Translations under genes and position numbers: made by a program
Shown: positions 8,844 to 17,159 of the stretch, piece after piece
Position numbering within the stretch: the first letter of the stretch is position 1
Layout of the letters: the number at the start of each line of letters is the position of its first letter
The notes under the pieces: model-generated
Database searches by the model: none
Seen by the model: the letters and a program-made list of their open reading frames with translations, nothing else
What the model was told of the DNA's origin: nothing
Assembly (NCBI GenBank): GCA_035995725.1
Contig: DASYKE010000222.1
Coordinates: forward strand, 1 to 60,078
DNA: 60,078 nt
Reading direction: 5' to 3'
Source of the DNA: JAQGLW01 sp035995725
GTDB lineage: Bacteria > Pseudomonadota > Gammaproteobacteria > Burkholderiales > Burkholderiaceae_D

Positions 8844-9197
8844 TCAGCGCACCCAGTAAGGCTGATGGAAAAATGGCGGGCCGTAGTATGGCGGGCCTTC
8901 TGCCGGGCTGTCCAATGGCGGGCTGTCCAATGGCAGGCTGTCGAATGGCGGGCTGTCGAAGGCATTATTGCTATAGCGAGCAATGGCGTCTTTCTGGCTC
9001 AGTCCGATGACACAATTCCGCCAGGGGGCAGCGTCGCGCTCGAACCCCAGTTTCTCGCAGGCCGGGCCATAGACCACAGCCATTCGGTCGGCTTCTTGTG
9101 CTTTTTTTTGTGCTTTTTGGGCCGCCTGCTCGGCAGGCGTTGTTGCACAACCGGCAAGGAAAGCAGCGATCGAGGCCGTAACAATTGAAATACGCAT
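8844..9197 (-). CDS. Lipoprotein with a (DSPPL) tandem repeat
   Basis: A 117-residue predicted lipoprotein. The signal sequence ends in the lipobox LAGC (Cys17). A short Ala/Lys/Gln-rich helix (EQAAQKAQKKAQEAD) follows, then a small conserved-looking region with two Cys (ACEKLGF and WRNCVIGL) that may form a disulfide. The C-terminal third is built from a five-residue repeat (DSPPF, DSLPL, DSPPL, DSPPL) and ends in a Pro/Tyr-rich tail, PPYYGPPFFHQPYW. It would be anchored in the outer or inner membrane facing the periplasm. Function unknown. It is convergent with the permease, only 42 bases away. Confidence 0.65.
   Translation of the reverse strand: MRISIVTASIAAFLAGCATTPAEQAAQKAQKKAQEADRMAVVYGPACEKLGFERDAAPWRNCVIGLSQKDAIARYSNNAFDSPPFDSLPLDSPPLDSPAEGPPYYGPPFFHQPYWVR
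8906..8965 (+). repeat. Four-copy 15-bp minisatellite inside the lipoprotein gene
   Basis: Four head-to-tail units, each starting GGCTGTC, lie at 8906-8920, 8921-8935, 8936-8950 and 8951-8965. They differ by only one or a few bases. The unit length is a multiple of three, so copy-number changes would alter the DSPPL repeat without breaking the frame. Confidence 0.85.
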
Positions 9198-9544
9198 AGC
9201 AATTGCTCTAGGTTGATTTCTCCAGCATTTTCATGAGAGGTTATGCCTCGGTACCGACAAGCGTTTGATGACGCGCAATGGCAATAAAAAATCCTCCGGA
9301 AGGAAGGGTTCGAATGTTGTTATGTCGGTAGCGGCTACTATGCCTGCCGGCAACAGCCAGGAAGGGTGAACAGGATGTTTGATGACGAACCATCCTATCG
9401 GTAAATCAGCCTTGCTCATACGTCACATGACGAAATCAATTTCTACAGGCTAGCGCAATCCGTGTCATGGCAAAACCTTCGATTTTCAATGAAACGGGAG
9501 AGCTGCTGGCGCCAACCATTGGGTTCGTCCCGCGCTTTACACCT
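9198..9544. other. Intergenic stretch, no supported gene
   Basis: About 350 bases. A 62-codon minus-strand frame (9419-9231, MSKADLPIGWFVIKHP) is protein-like in places but has no family resemblance. The word GTTTGATGACG occurs twice (9264 and 9377). This stretch forms the left border of the catabolic island. Confidence 0.4.
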
Positions 9545-10312
9545 TTAATCTTCTCGCCATTGAATGATCCGGATCGGCGTCGGGTTCCAGCCGGAGCATG
9601 GGTTGTAAAACTGCGGACAGTTCGACATCAGTACCAATACATCCTTGTCGGCGCGCAGGTCGACATAGTCTCCCGGCTCGGATAAACCCTCCTCGATTTC
9701 AGCAGATCCATCCGGATGTACCGGCACATTCATGAACCAATTGATGTTTGCATGGATGTCTCGCGCCGACATGTCATATTTTTTTAGTGCGGCGAGGAAG
9801 TTGTTTCGGCAGCTATGGGTGTGAGGAATGCCGTAGCGCAGATAATTCACTTCAGTGCTGCATGCCCCGCCGATGGTGTCGTGGGAACCGACCGAGTCGC
9901 TTACAACAGTCATTAACACTTCGGCCAGGTCGGAATAAAGCTTGAATCCGGTCGTTACATAAATGCTGCGGTTCAACTTGAGGGAATTGGCTGCGTTGTA
10001 CCGGATTTCCTTGTTCGCCAGATCGAAACAAAGAAAATCAACGGCTTGCTGCCCGCCCAGATCAATGATTCGCAAATGCGTTCCCTCCGCCAATTCGCTT
10101 GCGTAGTGATTGGATTCTGTCTCGACCAGATCATCGCGCAGTATGCGACCTTTTATTGTGAGCGCCTCCGCCATTTTGCGGCCACCGTTTTTGGCCTTCG
10201 CGTCGGTCATCTTTTGCATCGCCAAAGGCTTCATTTTTGCCGCCAGCGCACGTGCGTAGGCTGCCCGCTCTTCGAAGGTGACATCTTGATTTTCCAGCAA
10301 TATACCCGCCAT
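9545..10312 (-). CDS. DUF1989 / urea-carboxylase-associated (carboxyguanidine deiminase-like) protein
   Basis: A 255-residue cytosolic protein. After an N-terminal extension of about 50 residues, the DUF1989 domain fills the rest. Family signatures are clear: IDLGGQQAVDFLCFD near 83-97, GGACSTEVNYLRYG near 148-161, HSCRNNFLAAL, ARDIHANINWFMNVPV near 183-198, and the C-terminal SNCPQFYNPCSGWNPTPIRI. In the literature, DUF1989 proteins next to guanidine/urea carboxylase were identified as the two carboxyguanidine deiminase subunits, so the family does C-N hydrolysis. Here no carboxylase is present. Instead it is the last gene of the molybdenum hydroxylase operon, 47 nt downstream. Its substrate is probably an amidine, guanidine or ring-opened amide made by that pathway (inference). 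AGGAG precedes ATG 10312. Confidence 0.8.
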   Translation of the reverse strand: MAGILLENQDVTFEERAAYARALAAKMKPLAMQKMTDAKAKNGGRKMAEALTIKGRILRDDLVETESNHYASELAEGTHLRIIDLGGQQAVDFLCFDLANKEIRYNAANSLKLNRSIYVTTGFKLYSDLAEVLMTVVSDSVGSHDTIGGACSTEVNYLRYGIPHTHSCRNNFLAALKKYDMSARDIHANINWFMNVPVHPDGSAEIEEGLSEPGDYVDLRADKDVLVLMSNCPQFYNPCSGWNPTPIRIIQWRED

Positions 10313-10359
10313 GCTCGACTCCTGAAGTGATTAATATCCGGATTTGTATTTGCAACTGC

Positions 10360-12627
10360 TCATGAGGCCAAGACACCTTGTGCATTGATCGCATTGAGCA
10401 CCCGTTCCGGGGAAAACGGAATCTGCGAAACACGCACACCGATTGCATCCTGGATTGCGTTGCCAATGGCACTGGCGACGGCCAGCATCCCGCTTTCGCC
10501 GATTCCCTTCAGCCCGTTCGGCCCTGGCCCAAGCCCATGTTCTTCAACAAAGCTTTCAAGTACCACCGGAAGGTCCGATGCAGCCGCGACGCGATAGAGT
10601 TGCGGCACTGCATTGATCGGATCGGCCCCTTCATAACTGAGTTGCTCGAACATTGCCTGGCTGAACGCCTGGATCGCCGCGCCTTCGACTTGACCGCGGC
10701 AAGCGGCGGGATTGACGCTGCGGCCGGAATCGGCTCCCACCACCAGCTTCAATACATTGACGCGGCCGGTCTCCTGATCCACCTGGACTTCCGCGCCGGC
10801 CCAGCTCGGCATCCAGAACAAGTTTTTGGAGTTGAGCGGCGCCTGCGCATCGTAGGGAATTTTCATCATCCCATGACCGATGAACTCAGTACCCACCGGT
10901 CCGAAATATTTGGTAATCATCGGCTGCAGCGGGAAGTACTGGTCGCCGTGGCGCACAACCCAGTTTTCCAGCGAGAGATCCTCTGGCAGGCATCCAAGGC
11001 GCTCGGCAGCAAAGGCCAATAGCTGCATCTTGATATCGAACGCCGCGCGTTCGATCGCAGCGCCGTTAACAGTCGTGCCGAAACTGACATGCGTCCCGGT
11101 ATCGAGCGGCGTGTAATCGGTATCCAGCGCCGCGTAGTGCACCCGCTCCAAGGGGAGAGCAAGTGCATCGGCAGCAATGCGCCCGAGAGCAGTCATCGCG
11201 CCTTGTCCGATTTCGACGGTCGCGGTATGGAGAAAAATATCGCCGAACTGCGTCACCTTGAGCAGTGCCGAACCGTGGTTTCCAGTGCCACCGCCGTCTT
11301 TGAGCCCGATGCTCATTCCCATGCCACGGCCACCGCCTTTCTCGCGCCGGCTATAGCCCAGCCGCCGCGCAACTTCGTCAAGACCGCGTGCCAGGTCACT
11401 GTCCATAGCACTGTCGCCCGGCGCATAAATTTCTCCCACCGCCAACAGATTGCGACGGCGAAAATCATATGGATCGATGCCCAGGCGGCGTGCAATCATG
11501 TCGATCTGCGATTCCGAGGCAAAGCTGGCCTGGGTGCCGCCGAAACCTCGGAACGAACCGCCAGGCACACTGTTCGTGCGCACCGAGCATGCACGCGTGT
11601 CGATCGCCTCCCACCGGTACGGGCCGGGAATGCGATAGCCTGTCTTGATGGTAGTGCTCACGCTTGCATCACTGTAGGCACCGCCATCGAGCTGGATTTC
11701 GCTGCGGCGAGCGACCAATGTCCCGTCCGCCATGACGCCCGTGGTCAAGCTCAGGACAGCGGAGTGCTTGGTCAGGGTCAGCAGGCCTTCGTCCATGGTG
11801 AGGCACAGCCGGACCGGCGCCTTTGCCTTGCGCGCCAGCAAAATGGCAAGCGGCTCCATCTTGCAATAACTTTTGCCGCCAAAACCACCTCCGACATAGG
11901 GAGTATGAATACGGACATGATTGAGCGGAATGCCGAAAATGCGTGCGATGTCGCCGCGCAGGATGAAAGGATCCTGGTTGCAGGACCAGAGTTCTACCTT
12001 GCCGCCATTTACTCGCGCGATGTTGACGTAGGGCTCCAGGTGATAGGGGTTAATCCGCGAGAACACGAAACGATCGGTGAATACATGGGTCGCCGACGCC
12101 AGCGCCGCGTCGATATCCCCGCGCTTATAGCCAAACTCGTAGAGCACATTCGGGCGCGGCTCTTTCAGGCTGACTGCACCTTCGCCGACGGCAAGCACAT
12201 TACCCGCCTGCGGCTCTTCAAACAATTCCGGAGCGCCTGGCGCGAGAGCATCCTCGATCGTCATTAGCGCCGGCAGCAGCTCGTATTCGACGTGGATCAA
12301 TTCAAGCGCACGCAACGCTGTTGCTTCGTCAACAGCGGCCACCGCCGCGACCATGTCTCCGATGTAGCGGACCTTGTCGATGGCAAGCACCGATTGATCG
12401 CGGATTCCGACGCCGTAGGTAGGATCGGGCAGCGCGGCGGCATCCTTGCCGGTGACGACGCAGACCACGCCCGGCATGGCCTCGGCCTTATGGGTATCTA
12501 TAGAGAGAATGCGTGCATGCGCGTGCGGACTGCGCAGGATTTTTGCATGCAGCATATGAGGCAGATCCAGATCCAGAGTGTACTGCGCCGTGCCGGTCAC
12601 CTTTTCCAGACCATCAAGGCGCTTCAT
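10360..12627 (-). CDS. Molybdenum hydroxylase, molybdopterin-binding large subunit (xanthine dehydrogenase family)
   Basis: A 755-residue catalytic subunit that hydroxylates a carbon next to nitrogen, or an aldehyde, with water as oxygen donor. The N-terminal a/b hammerhead begins at MKRLDGLEKVTG. The molybdopterin domains include PYVGGGFGGKSYCKMEP and GGSFRGFGGTQASFASES, and the catalytic Glu is in GLKGIGESGMLAVASA near the C terminus. ATG 12627 overlaps the stop of the iron-sulfur subunit gene (ATGA), so a frame open further upstream is not used. The three-gene order FAD, 2Fe-2S, Mo is that of nicotinate, quinoline, CO and 4-hydroxybenzoyl-CoA type enzymes. The active-site residues do not tell me the substrate; the context suggests an N-heterocycle. 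Confidence 0.9.
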   Translation of the reverse strand: MKRLDGLEKVTGTAQYTLDLDLPHMLHAKILRSPHAHARILSIDTHKAEAMPGVVCVVTGKDAAALPDPTYGVGIRDQSVLAIDKVRYIGDMVAAVAAVDEATALRALELIHVEYELLPALMTIEDALAPGAPELFEEPQAGNVLAVGEGAVSLKEPRPNVLYEFGYKRGDIDAALASATHVFTDRFVFSRINPYHLEPYVNIARVNGGKVELWSCNQDPFILRGDIARIFGIPLNHVRIHTPYVGGGFGGKSYCKMEPLAILLARKAKAPVRLCLTMDEGLLTLTKHSAVLSLTTGVMADGTLVARRSEIQLDGGAYSDASVSTTIKTGYRIPGPYRWEAIDTRACSVRTNSVPGGSFRGFGGTQASFASESQIDMIARRLGIDPYDFRRRNLLAVGEIYAPGDSAMDSDLARGLDEVARRLGYSRREKGGGRGMGMSIGLKDGGGTGNHGSALLKVTQFGDIFLHTATVEIGQGAMTALGRIAADALALPLERVHYAALDTDYTPLDTGTHVSFGTTVNGAAIERAAFDIKMQLLAFAAERLGCLPEDLSLENWVVRHGDQYFPLQPMITKYFGPVGTEFIGHGMMKIPYDAQAPLNSKNLFWMPSWAGAEVQVDQETGRVNVLKLVVGADSGRSVNPAACRGQVEGAAIQAFSQAMFEQLSYEGADPINAVPQLYRVAAASDLPVVLESFVEEHGLGPGPNGLKGIGESGMLAVASAIGNAIQDAIGVRVSQIPFSPERVLNAINAQGVLAS

Positions 12628-13133
12628 CTCTGTTCCCCGCTTGTACGGGTGGCTTGGCGCATTTCGAGCGCGGCCAGTTGCACTGCTTCTATGATCATCT
12701 GATAACCGGTACATCTGCAAATACTTCCATCAAGCCAGCGGCGTATCGTTGCCTCATCCGGGTCGGGATGAGCCGCAAGCAGTGCCGTGACCGAGAGGAT
12801 CATGCCGGACGTGCAGAATCCGCACTGGAAAGCATCGCGCTCCAGGAAAATTTTTTGAACCGGGTGCAGGGAGGCTGCATCTCCCAGCCCTTCTATCGTC
12901 GTAACCTGCTTGCCGTCGATTTCGAAGGCAAACATGGAGCATGAAGCCACGGGCTGGCCTTCGACCAGGACGGTACAGGCGCCGCAGACACCGCCATCGC
13001 AGGCAATTTTGCAACCCTTCAGACCGAGCATGTCGCGCAGGAGATCGGCAAGCACGACGTTTGTACCGATGGCCATTGTCCGCCGCACACCATTGATCGT
13101 GGCAACAACGTCATATACGCATAATGGCATCAT
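12624..13133 (-). CDS. Molybdenum hydroxylase, 2Fe-2S small subunit
   Basis: A 169-residue electron-transfer subunit. The N-terminal plant-type ferredoxin cluster is bound by GCKIACDGGVCGACTVLV plus a later Cys (PVASC). The second cluster, in a four-helix domain, is bound by QCGFCTSGMIL and SICRCTGYQ. Length and motif order are those of CoxS/NdhS-type subunits. ATG 13133 is preceded by AAGGA and overlaps the stop of the FAD-subunit gene, so the three genes are translationally coupled. A second ATG follows immediately at 13130 and could also be used. The protein passes electrons from the molybdenum site to the FAD subunit. Confidence 0.92.
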   Translation of the reverse strand: MMPLCVYDVVATINGVRRTMAIGTNVVLADLLRDMLGLKGCKIACDGGVCGACTVLVEGQPVASCSMFAFEIDGKQVTTIEGLGDAASLHPVQKIFLERDAFQCGFCTSGMILSVTALLAAHPDPDEATIRRWLDGSICRCTGYQMIIEAVQLAALEMRQATRTSGEQR

Positions 13134-13987
13134 GGGAAGTCCTTTTGTTGAAGAAGCCGGCGCAACAGCACCTGAATCATTTGGCGCCGGTATTGACTGC
13201 TTGCCTGCCAGTCGTTGAGTGGGGTCGCCAACCCGTCCATGAACGCGCTGGCCAGGCTGGCGGCGCGTTTTGCGAGTTCCGGCTGCGAAAGAGGGTGTGG
13301 CAGTTCGAGCGGCCGGACGCAAGGACCGGCATACGCGCAGCTGATTGCAACTCGTACCCTCACGATAAACCCGTTGTCATGGTCGAGGCCGAGCGCGATG
13401 CCGACGATCGGGCGCATGGACCGGTCCACGCGCAGCATGACGCGGTCTTCGACCGGAATCTCGACCGACACCAGCAGGCCGGTCTCTCGTGCTATTGCAT
13501 CAATGGGTACCTGCGTCCGATCTCGGCCGGGGGCCGCCAACGTGACATGCGCGCCGAGCGCCATCAGAATCGGCGCAACGTCGTAGCCGGGATCCCGCGC
13601 CATCACATTCCCGCCGAGCGAGCCCTTGCATCGTACGCGTGGATTGGCCAGGGTCGACCATACCGTAGCGAGCGAGGGGAAATGCTCGCGCATGGCAGGC
13701 GACATCGCAATCTCGCGATGGGTGACGCCGGCTCCAATGCGCATGGTTCGGTTGATCGACTCCATTGTCGTCATTTCCGAAACGCGGGCAAGGTGAATCA
13801 CATTTTCCGGCCCTGCGCCGAATTTCATGCGATTGATGAGATCGAGCCCGCCCGCCATGTAGGCGCCAGTGGTTTGCATTTCACCCATGAGCTGGACCGC
13901 CTCATCCACAGTGGACGGCCGGTGCAAATGGAAAGGAGCAATGCGACTGCGCGAGCGCTGGCCGATCAGCAGGGATTTCGAGATCAT
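13130..13987 (-). CDS. Molybdenum hydroxylase, FAD-binding medium subunit
   Basis: A 285-residue protein of the CoxM/KdhA type. The FAD-binding motifs are AYMAGGLDLINRMKFG near 42-57 and TLANPRVRCKGSLGGNVMARDP near 112-133, corresponding to the AGGT and TIGGN motifs of the family. The C-terminal CO-dehydrogenase flavoprotein domain follows. It accepts electrons from the iron-sulfur subunit and passes them to the cell's acceptor. It is the first gene of the leftward operon FAD subunit - 2Fe-2S subunit - Mo subunit - DUF1989. A sigma-54-type promoter lies about 50 bp upstream (14052-14037). Confidence 0.9.
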   Translation of the reverse strand: MISKSLLIGQRSRSRIAPFHLHRPSTVDEAVQLMGEMQTTGAYMAGGLDLINRMKFGAGPENVIHLARVSEMTTMESINRTMRIGAGVTHREIAMSPAMREHFPSLATVWSTLANPRVRCKGSLGGNVMARDPGYDVAPILMALGAHVTLAAPGRDRTQVPIDAIARETGLLVSVEIPVEDRVMLRVDRSMRPIVGIALGLDHDNGFIVRVRVAISCAYAGPCVRPLELPHPLSQPELAKRAASLASAFMDGLATPLNDWQASSQYRRQMIQVLLRRLLQQKDFP

Positions 13988-14036
13988 TATTGTCGATATC
14001 TCATTTCAGTCGAGTTCGAATTCATGATTTCCTTCG

Positions 14037-14052
14037 AGCAGGATCCATGCCA
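14037..14052 (-). promoter_or_regulatory. Sigma-54 (-24/-12) promoter of the molybdenum hydroxylase operon
   Basis: Read on the minus strand, TGGCAT-GGATC-CTGCT has the invariant GG (14051-14050) and GC (14039-14038) separated by exactly 10 bp. It differs from the consensus TGGCAC-N5-TTGCW at two positions. The start codon of the FAD-subunit gene is about 50 bp downstream, which fits a transcription start near 14026. Confidence 0.7.
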
Positions 14053-14088
14053 GCGAATTTCGTGAATAATCGTCTATATCAAACTGAG

Positions 14089-14102
14089 AAATTTCGAAAT
14101 TT
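14089..14102. promoter_or_regulatory. Palindromic operator candidate 1
   Basis: AAATTTCGAAATTT is a perfect 14-bp palindrome. It lies about 63-76 bp upstream of the predicted start of the leftward operon and upstream of the GntR gene. It may bind the GntR/FCD regulator or a sigma-54 activator. A one-mismatch copy occurs before the Rieske operon at 19492-19505. Confidence 0.5.
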
Positions 14103-14137
14103 TTTTCGGATACACTGGTCGTGCGCCAAATGTGCAC

Positions 14138-14149
14138 AATTTCGAAATT
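14138..14149. promoter_or_regulatory. Palindromic operator candidate 2
   Basis: AATTTCGAAATT is a perfect 12-bp palindrome identical to the core of the one at 14089-14102. The centre-to-centre distance is 48 bp, between four and five helical turns, which would allow cooperative binding or looping. TTTGCACCGG follows at 14151-14160. Confidence 0.5.
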
Positions 14150-14398
14150 ATTTGCACCGGATGATGGAAAGCGTGGGCGCCCTGTAGTTCGTACCCCATA
14201 GTCCATTTCGTCAATTATCGCCTTGGCGCAGCCGGGCCCAAGTCAGCCAGGCGTCAATCCAAGAACCAGCATGTCAATCAGCTGCAAACAGAGTACGATC
14301 CCTGCTGCGAGCCGCACAGCATTCGACATATACTTTGGGACAAACCAGGCTGGCAAATCGATCTTGTACTCCATGAAACGAACTGCGAGAGATCCGAC

Positions 14399-15136
14399 AT
14401 GGCAAATACGGTGAAGGAAACGGGTGCTAACGCTCGTCGCGCTTCGGACGACTACGGCGATGCGCCGTCCAGGGCGTCCTATACCCTTGAACGCATCCGC
14501 GCCGACATACTGGCAGCGACGCTAAAGCCAGGGCAAAAACTTTCTTTCAAGATGTTGACGTCAATGTATCAGGTAGGGCTTAGCCCTCTGCGGGAATCGC
14601 TCTGTCAGTTGGTCGGAAACGGACTTGTCATGCTTGAAAGCCAACGTGGCTTCCGCGTCACGCCAGTCTCAAGGGAAGATCTGGTGGATGTCATTTCAAT
14701 CAGGCGCTGGGTTGAAGTTTACGCGCTCGAATTGTCGATCGATCGCAGAAACGAGCAGTGGTCGCAGGAAGTAAAATCCGCACTGGACGAATTCACCTTC
14801 GTGGCGGCAAAAGCGGGAGATTCCCGGCCCATCAACAAGGATTGGCAAGAAATCCATCGCAAGCTGCATTTTGCGATGATCAGTGCATGCGACTCTCCGA
14901 CCCTGCTCCAGTTTTGCTCGCAAATTTACGATCGTTTTGATCGTTATCGGCGGCTTGCCGTGCCCGCTCAGGCATTTATGGCGGCCACTGCGGGAGATCA
15001 CGGCGCTATTGCGCGCGCCGCTCTGGCCGGCGAGCGCAACAAGGCGAAACTGCTGCTTGAGCGCCATATTGACGATATCGCCGAGATCGTCAATGCAAAG
15101 TTCACGCCCGACACTGCAGGCGACTGCAAGCACTGA
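14399..15136 (+). CDS. GntR-family regulator with FCD ligand domain
   Basis: A 245-residue cytosolic regulator. The N-terminal winged helix spans about 25-95 (YTLERIRADILAATLKPGQKLS, then LSPLRESLCQLVGNGLV and QRGFRVTPVS), the usual GntR signature. The all-helical FCD domain follows (about 100-235), with the acidic/His pattern that binds a metal and a small organic acid: D in the ISIRRWVEVYAL region, the first His in IHRKLHFAMI and another in GDHGAIARA. It is divergent from the molybdenum hydroxylase operon and directly upstream of the ABC importer operon, so it probably senses the pathway substrate or an intermediate and controls both. The nearby palindromes are candidate operators. Confidence 0.85.
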   Translation: MANTVKETGANARRASDDYGDAPSRASYTLERIRADILAATLKPGQKLSFKMLTSMYQVGLSPLRESLCQLVGNGLVMLESQRGFRVTPVSREDLVDVISIRRWVEVYALELSIDRRNEQWSQEVKSALDEFTFVAAKAGDSRPINKDWQEIHRKLHFAMISACDSPTLLQFCSQIYDRFDRYRRLAVPAQAFMAATAGDHGAIARAALAGERNKAKLLLERHIDDIAEIVNAKFTPDTAGDCKH

Positions 15137-15167
15137 CTTGCTGAATTACGTCAGTGCCGAATCTTCC

Positions 15168-15188
15168 GCGTGTGTCACGCCCACACGC
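15168..15188. promoter_or_regulatory. Inverted repeat upstream of the sigma-54 promoter of the ABC operon
   Basis: GCGTGTG (15168-15174) and CACACGC (15182-15188) form a perfect 7-7-7 dyad about 110-130 bp upstream of the -24 element. The size and position suit an enhancer-binding protein site. It also lies about 30 bp after the GntR stop codon and could instead be part of a terminator, although no T tract follows. Confidence 0.4.
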
Positions 15189-15295
15189 TGACGGTATTCA
15201 TCCATCTCGGCCTCGATCCTGCGGGCGCATTCCTTCTTACCGCCGCGGCGCCTTTTTCTGTTGCGTTGCGAGCCTTTCCGCTCTCCGGACACTCA

Positions 15296-15311
15296 TGGCA
15301 CGGTAGTTGCT
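15296..15311 (+). promoter_or_regulatory. Sigma-54 (-24/-12) promoter of the ABC importer operon
   Basis: TGGCAC-GGTAG-TTGCT matches the sigma-54 consensus TGGCAC-N5-TTGCW at every defined position, with GG (15297-15298) and GC (15309-15310) separated by 10 bp. The binding-protein gene starts 90 bp downstream at 15401. Confidence 0.85.
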
Positions 15312-15400
15312 CAATCGTGATTGCCCTTGCATGAAATGTTCGCGAACGCTTCATCTGGATGCGTTCGACGTACGGATTCTATCTAACCGGAGATCTATCA

Positions 15401-16381
15401 ATGCACAAGCACATATTCTTGCGTCGCGTCGCGTCCTCGCTTCTTGCCGCCCTTGCTGTAGGAGCTGCTGTCGCGCACGTCCCGGCCTATGCGCTGGACA
15501 AGGTCAGCGTTCGGCTGAACTGGATTCCGGGTTCGGAGCATGCCTATTTTTTTCTCGGGAAGGAAAAAGGCTGGTATGCGGCAGAAGGAATTGATCTCGA
15601 GATCCTGCCGGGGAAAGGCTCGACCGTGTCAGTAACAACTGTCGGCAGCGGCGATACCGACTTTGCCTTGGCCGACGGAGCATCGGTGGCGCGTGGATGG
15701 GAAGTGGGCGTTCCGGTCGTCGTCACCTCGGTTCTGTTGAAGGATAGCCCCGCCTCGATCTACTCGCGCAAATCATCAGGTATCGCGACAATTGCTGATT
15801 TGTGCGGCAAACGTGTCGGCGTCAATCTCAAGAGCACGACCACGGCGCAGTACAAGGCGATGGTCGCGCTGGCAGCTCCGAAAGATTGCAAGATAGAAGA
15901 AGTGCCGACCACGGCCGGCGGAAGCAAGGAATTGCTGGCGGGGCTCGTCGACGCGGCGGTGACGTTTTCATATGAAGATCCGGTGCAGTTGAAAGTCAAA
16001 GGTGTGGAGTTAAATGAAATCATCGCGGGCAAGTTCTTCAAACTTTACAGTCTCGGACTGATCACCAATCGGAATCTGCTTACGAACAAGCGCGACGTCG
16101 TTAACCGGTTCATGCGTGTCACCATGCGCAGCATGCAGTACGCGATCGCTCATCCCGATGAAGCGCTTGCCGCATTCCTCAAGACGTCGCCGGAAGCGAA
16201 TATCGATTATGAACGCGAAAAACTCGCGCTCTTCAATCGCCTTCTCCTTGCCGACGACAGCACCGGAAAATCACTCGGCAAGCATGATTTGAAAGGATGG
16301 CAGGCGTCACTGGAAACAATGCAGAAGCTCGGCATCGTCAAGGCCAGGATCGATCCGGCCGAAAAATTCGTTTCCTTCTAG
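15401..16381 (+). CDS. ABC importer periplasmic binding protein, NMT1/THI5/SsuA type (copy 1)
   Basis: A 326-residue exported protein. The signal peptide (MHKHIFLRRVASSLLAALAV, cleavage after AYA at about 30) is followed by the NMT1/THI5-like fold: VRLNWIPGSEHAYFFLGKE, GWYAAEGIDLEILPGKGS and DLCGKRVGVNLKSTT. This group binds pyrimidines such as hydroxymethylpyrimidine, as well as riboflavin, sulfonates and other small organic compounds. Start ATG 15401 has GGAG at 15389-15392. The permease and ATPase genes follow at once. A paralogue of clearly more than half identical residues lies at 21023-21994, so two related ligands may share one permease. The gene sits behind the sigma-54 promoter at 15296. 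Confidence 0.87.
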   Translation: MHKHIFLRRVASSLLAALAVGAAVAHVPAYALDKVSVRLNWIPGSEHAYFFLGKEKGWYAAEGIDLEILPGKGSTVSVTTVGSGDTDFALADGASVARGWEVGVPVVVTSVLLKDSPASIYSRKSSGIATIADLCGKRVGVNLKSTTTAQYKAMVALAAPKDCKIEEVPTTAGGSKELLAGLVDAAVTFSYEDPVQLKVKGVELNEIIAGKFFKLYSLGLITNRNLLTNKRDVVNRFMRVTMRSMQYAIAHPDEALAAFLKTSPEANIDYEREKLALFNRLLLADDSTGKSLGKHDLKGWQASLETMQKLGIVKARIDPAEKFVSF

Positions 16382-16391
16382 GGCGGCCCGT

Positions 16392-17159
16392 ATGCGCCGC
16401 CTTTTTTCCAGGATTTGGCCCGTGGCGATATTTCTCGCTGTATGGGAATTGATCGTTCACGGTTTTAGTATACCGACATACATTCTCCCGGCACCCGAAC
16501 GGGTCATCTCGAAAATTCTCGAAGCCAGGGTTCTATTGGCCGATCATGCGATGATCTCGATTTTCGAGATCTTTGCCGGCTTTCTGGCGGCCGCACTGGG
16601 CGGCTTTCTGATCGGGATCGTCATCGTCTATTCCAAACGGATGGAGCGAATGATAGAACCCTTCCTGGTGGTGTCTCAAGTAGTGCCGAAAGTGGCACTG
16701 GCTCCGCTGTTTATCATCTGGTTCGGACATGGCCTTGCTCCCAAGGTGATCATTGCCGCAACGATAGCATTTTTCCCTGTGCTGGTTAATACGGTTCTCG
16801 GCCTGAAAGCCGTGGAACACGAAATCCTGGAAATGATGGATTCAATCGCCGCCAGCAAGCATCAGATCTTCTGGCGCGTCCGGCTGCCCAATGCGTTGCC
16901 CTACATTCTCCCTTCCCTGAAAGTGGCGGGGCTGTTAAGCGTAGTAGGTGCGATGGTCGGCGAATTCGTCGGGGCCGACAAAGGGCTCGGCTATCTAATG
17001 ATAGTCGGCGATGTCAATCTCGATACTGAAATGTTGTTCGCCGCGCTGGTGATCGTCACTCTGGTCGGACTGCTGATCTACGGCGTCGTCGGGTGGATCG
17101 AGAGGCGTGTCGCGCGCCGATATGGAAGGGGCGACGCTCAGCAGTTGTTAACCATTTGA
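16392..17159 (+). CDS. ABC importer permease, SsuC/TauC type
   Basis: A 255-residue inner-membrane protein with about six hydrophobic segments. The cytoplasmic coupling loop (EAA motif) reads MMDSIAASKHQIFWRVRLPNALPYI at about 152-176, and FPVLVNTVLGLKAVEHE and GAMVGEFVGADKGLGY are typical of the nitrate/sulfonate/taurine subfamily. It begins 10 nt after the binding-protein stop and ends in the duplicated segment that also contains the start of the ATPase gene. It forms the translocation channel, presumably as a homodimer. Confidence 0.88.
   Translation: MRRLFSRIWPVAIFLAVWELIVHGFSIPTYILPAPERVISKILEARVLLADHAMISIFEIFAGFLAAALGGFLIGIVIVYSKRMERMIEPFLVVSQVVPKVALAPLFIIWFGHGLAPKVIIAATIAFFPVLVNTVLGLKAVEHEILEMMDSIAASKHQIFWRVRLPNALPYILPSLKVAGLLSVVGAMVGEFVGADKGLGYLMIVGDVNLDTEMLFAALVIVTLVGLLIYGVVGWIERRVARRYGRGDAQQLLTI

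Larger units (their letters stand above)
13988..14398. promoter_or_regulatory. Divergent control region of the molybdenum hydroxylase operon and the GntR gene
   Basis: About 410 bases lie between divergent genes. On the left is the sigma-54 promoter for the leftward operon. In the centre are two AT-rich palindromes (14089-14102 and 14138-14149) whose centres are 48 bp apart, flanked by GCAC/GTGC words (for example TGCGCCAAATGTGCA at 14122-14136, a possible NtrC-like dyad with a short spacer). The right part, before the GntR gene, shows no clear signal. Confidence 0.6.

Noticed and set aside
11089..12267. A 392-codon plus-strand open frame opposite the molybdenum hydroxylase large subunit
   Set aside because: It lies fully antisense to a gene with clear family motifs and reads as Arg/Ala/His-rich low-information sequence, so it is a by-product of codon bias.
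13124..14065. A 313-codon plus-strand open frame opposite the FAD subunit
   Set aside because: Antisense to a well-supported gene, with no ribosome binding site or family motifs.
15131..15156. CACTGAC/GTCAGTG inverted repeat over the GntR stop codon as terminator
   Set aside because: The 12-nt loop and lack of a T tract make it a poor terminator.
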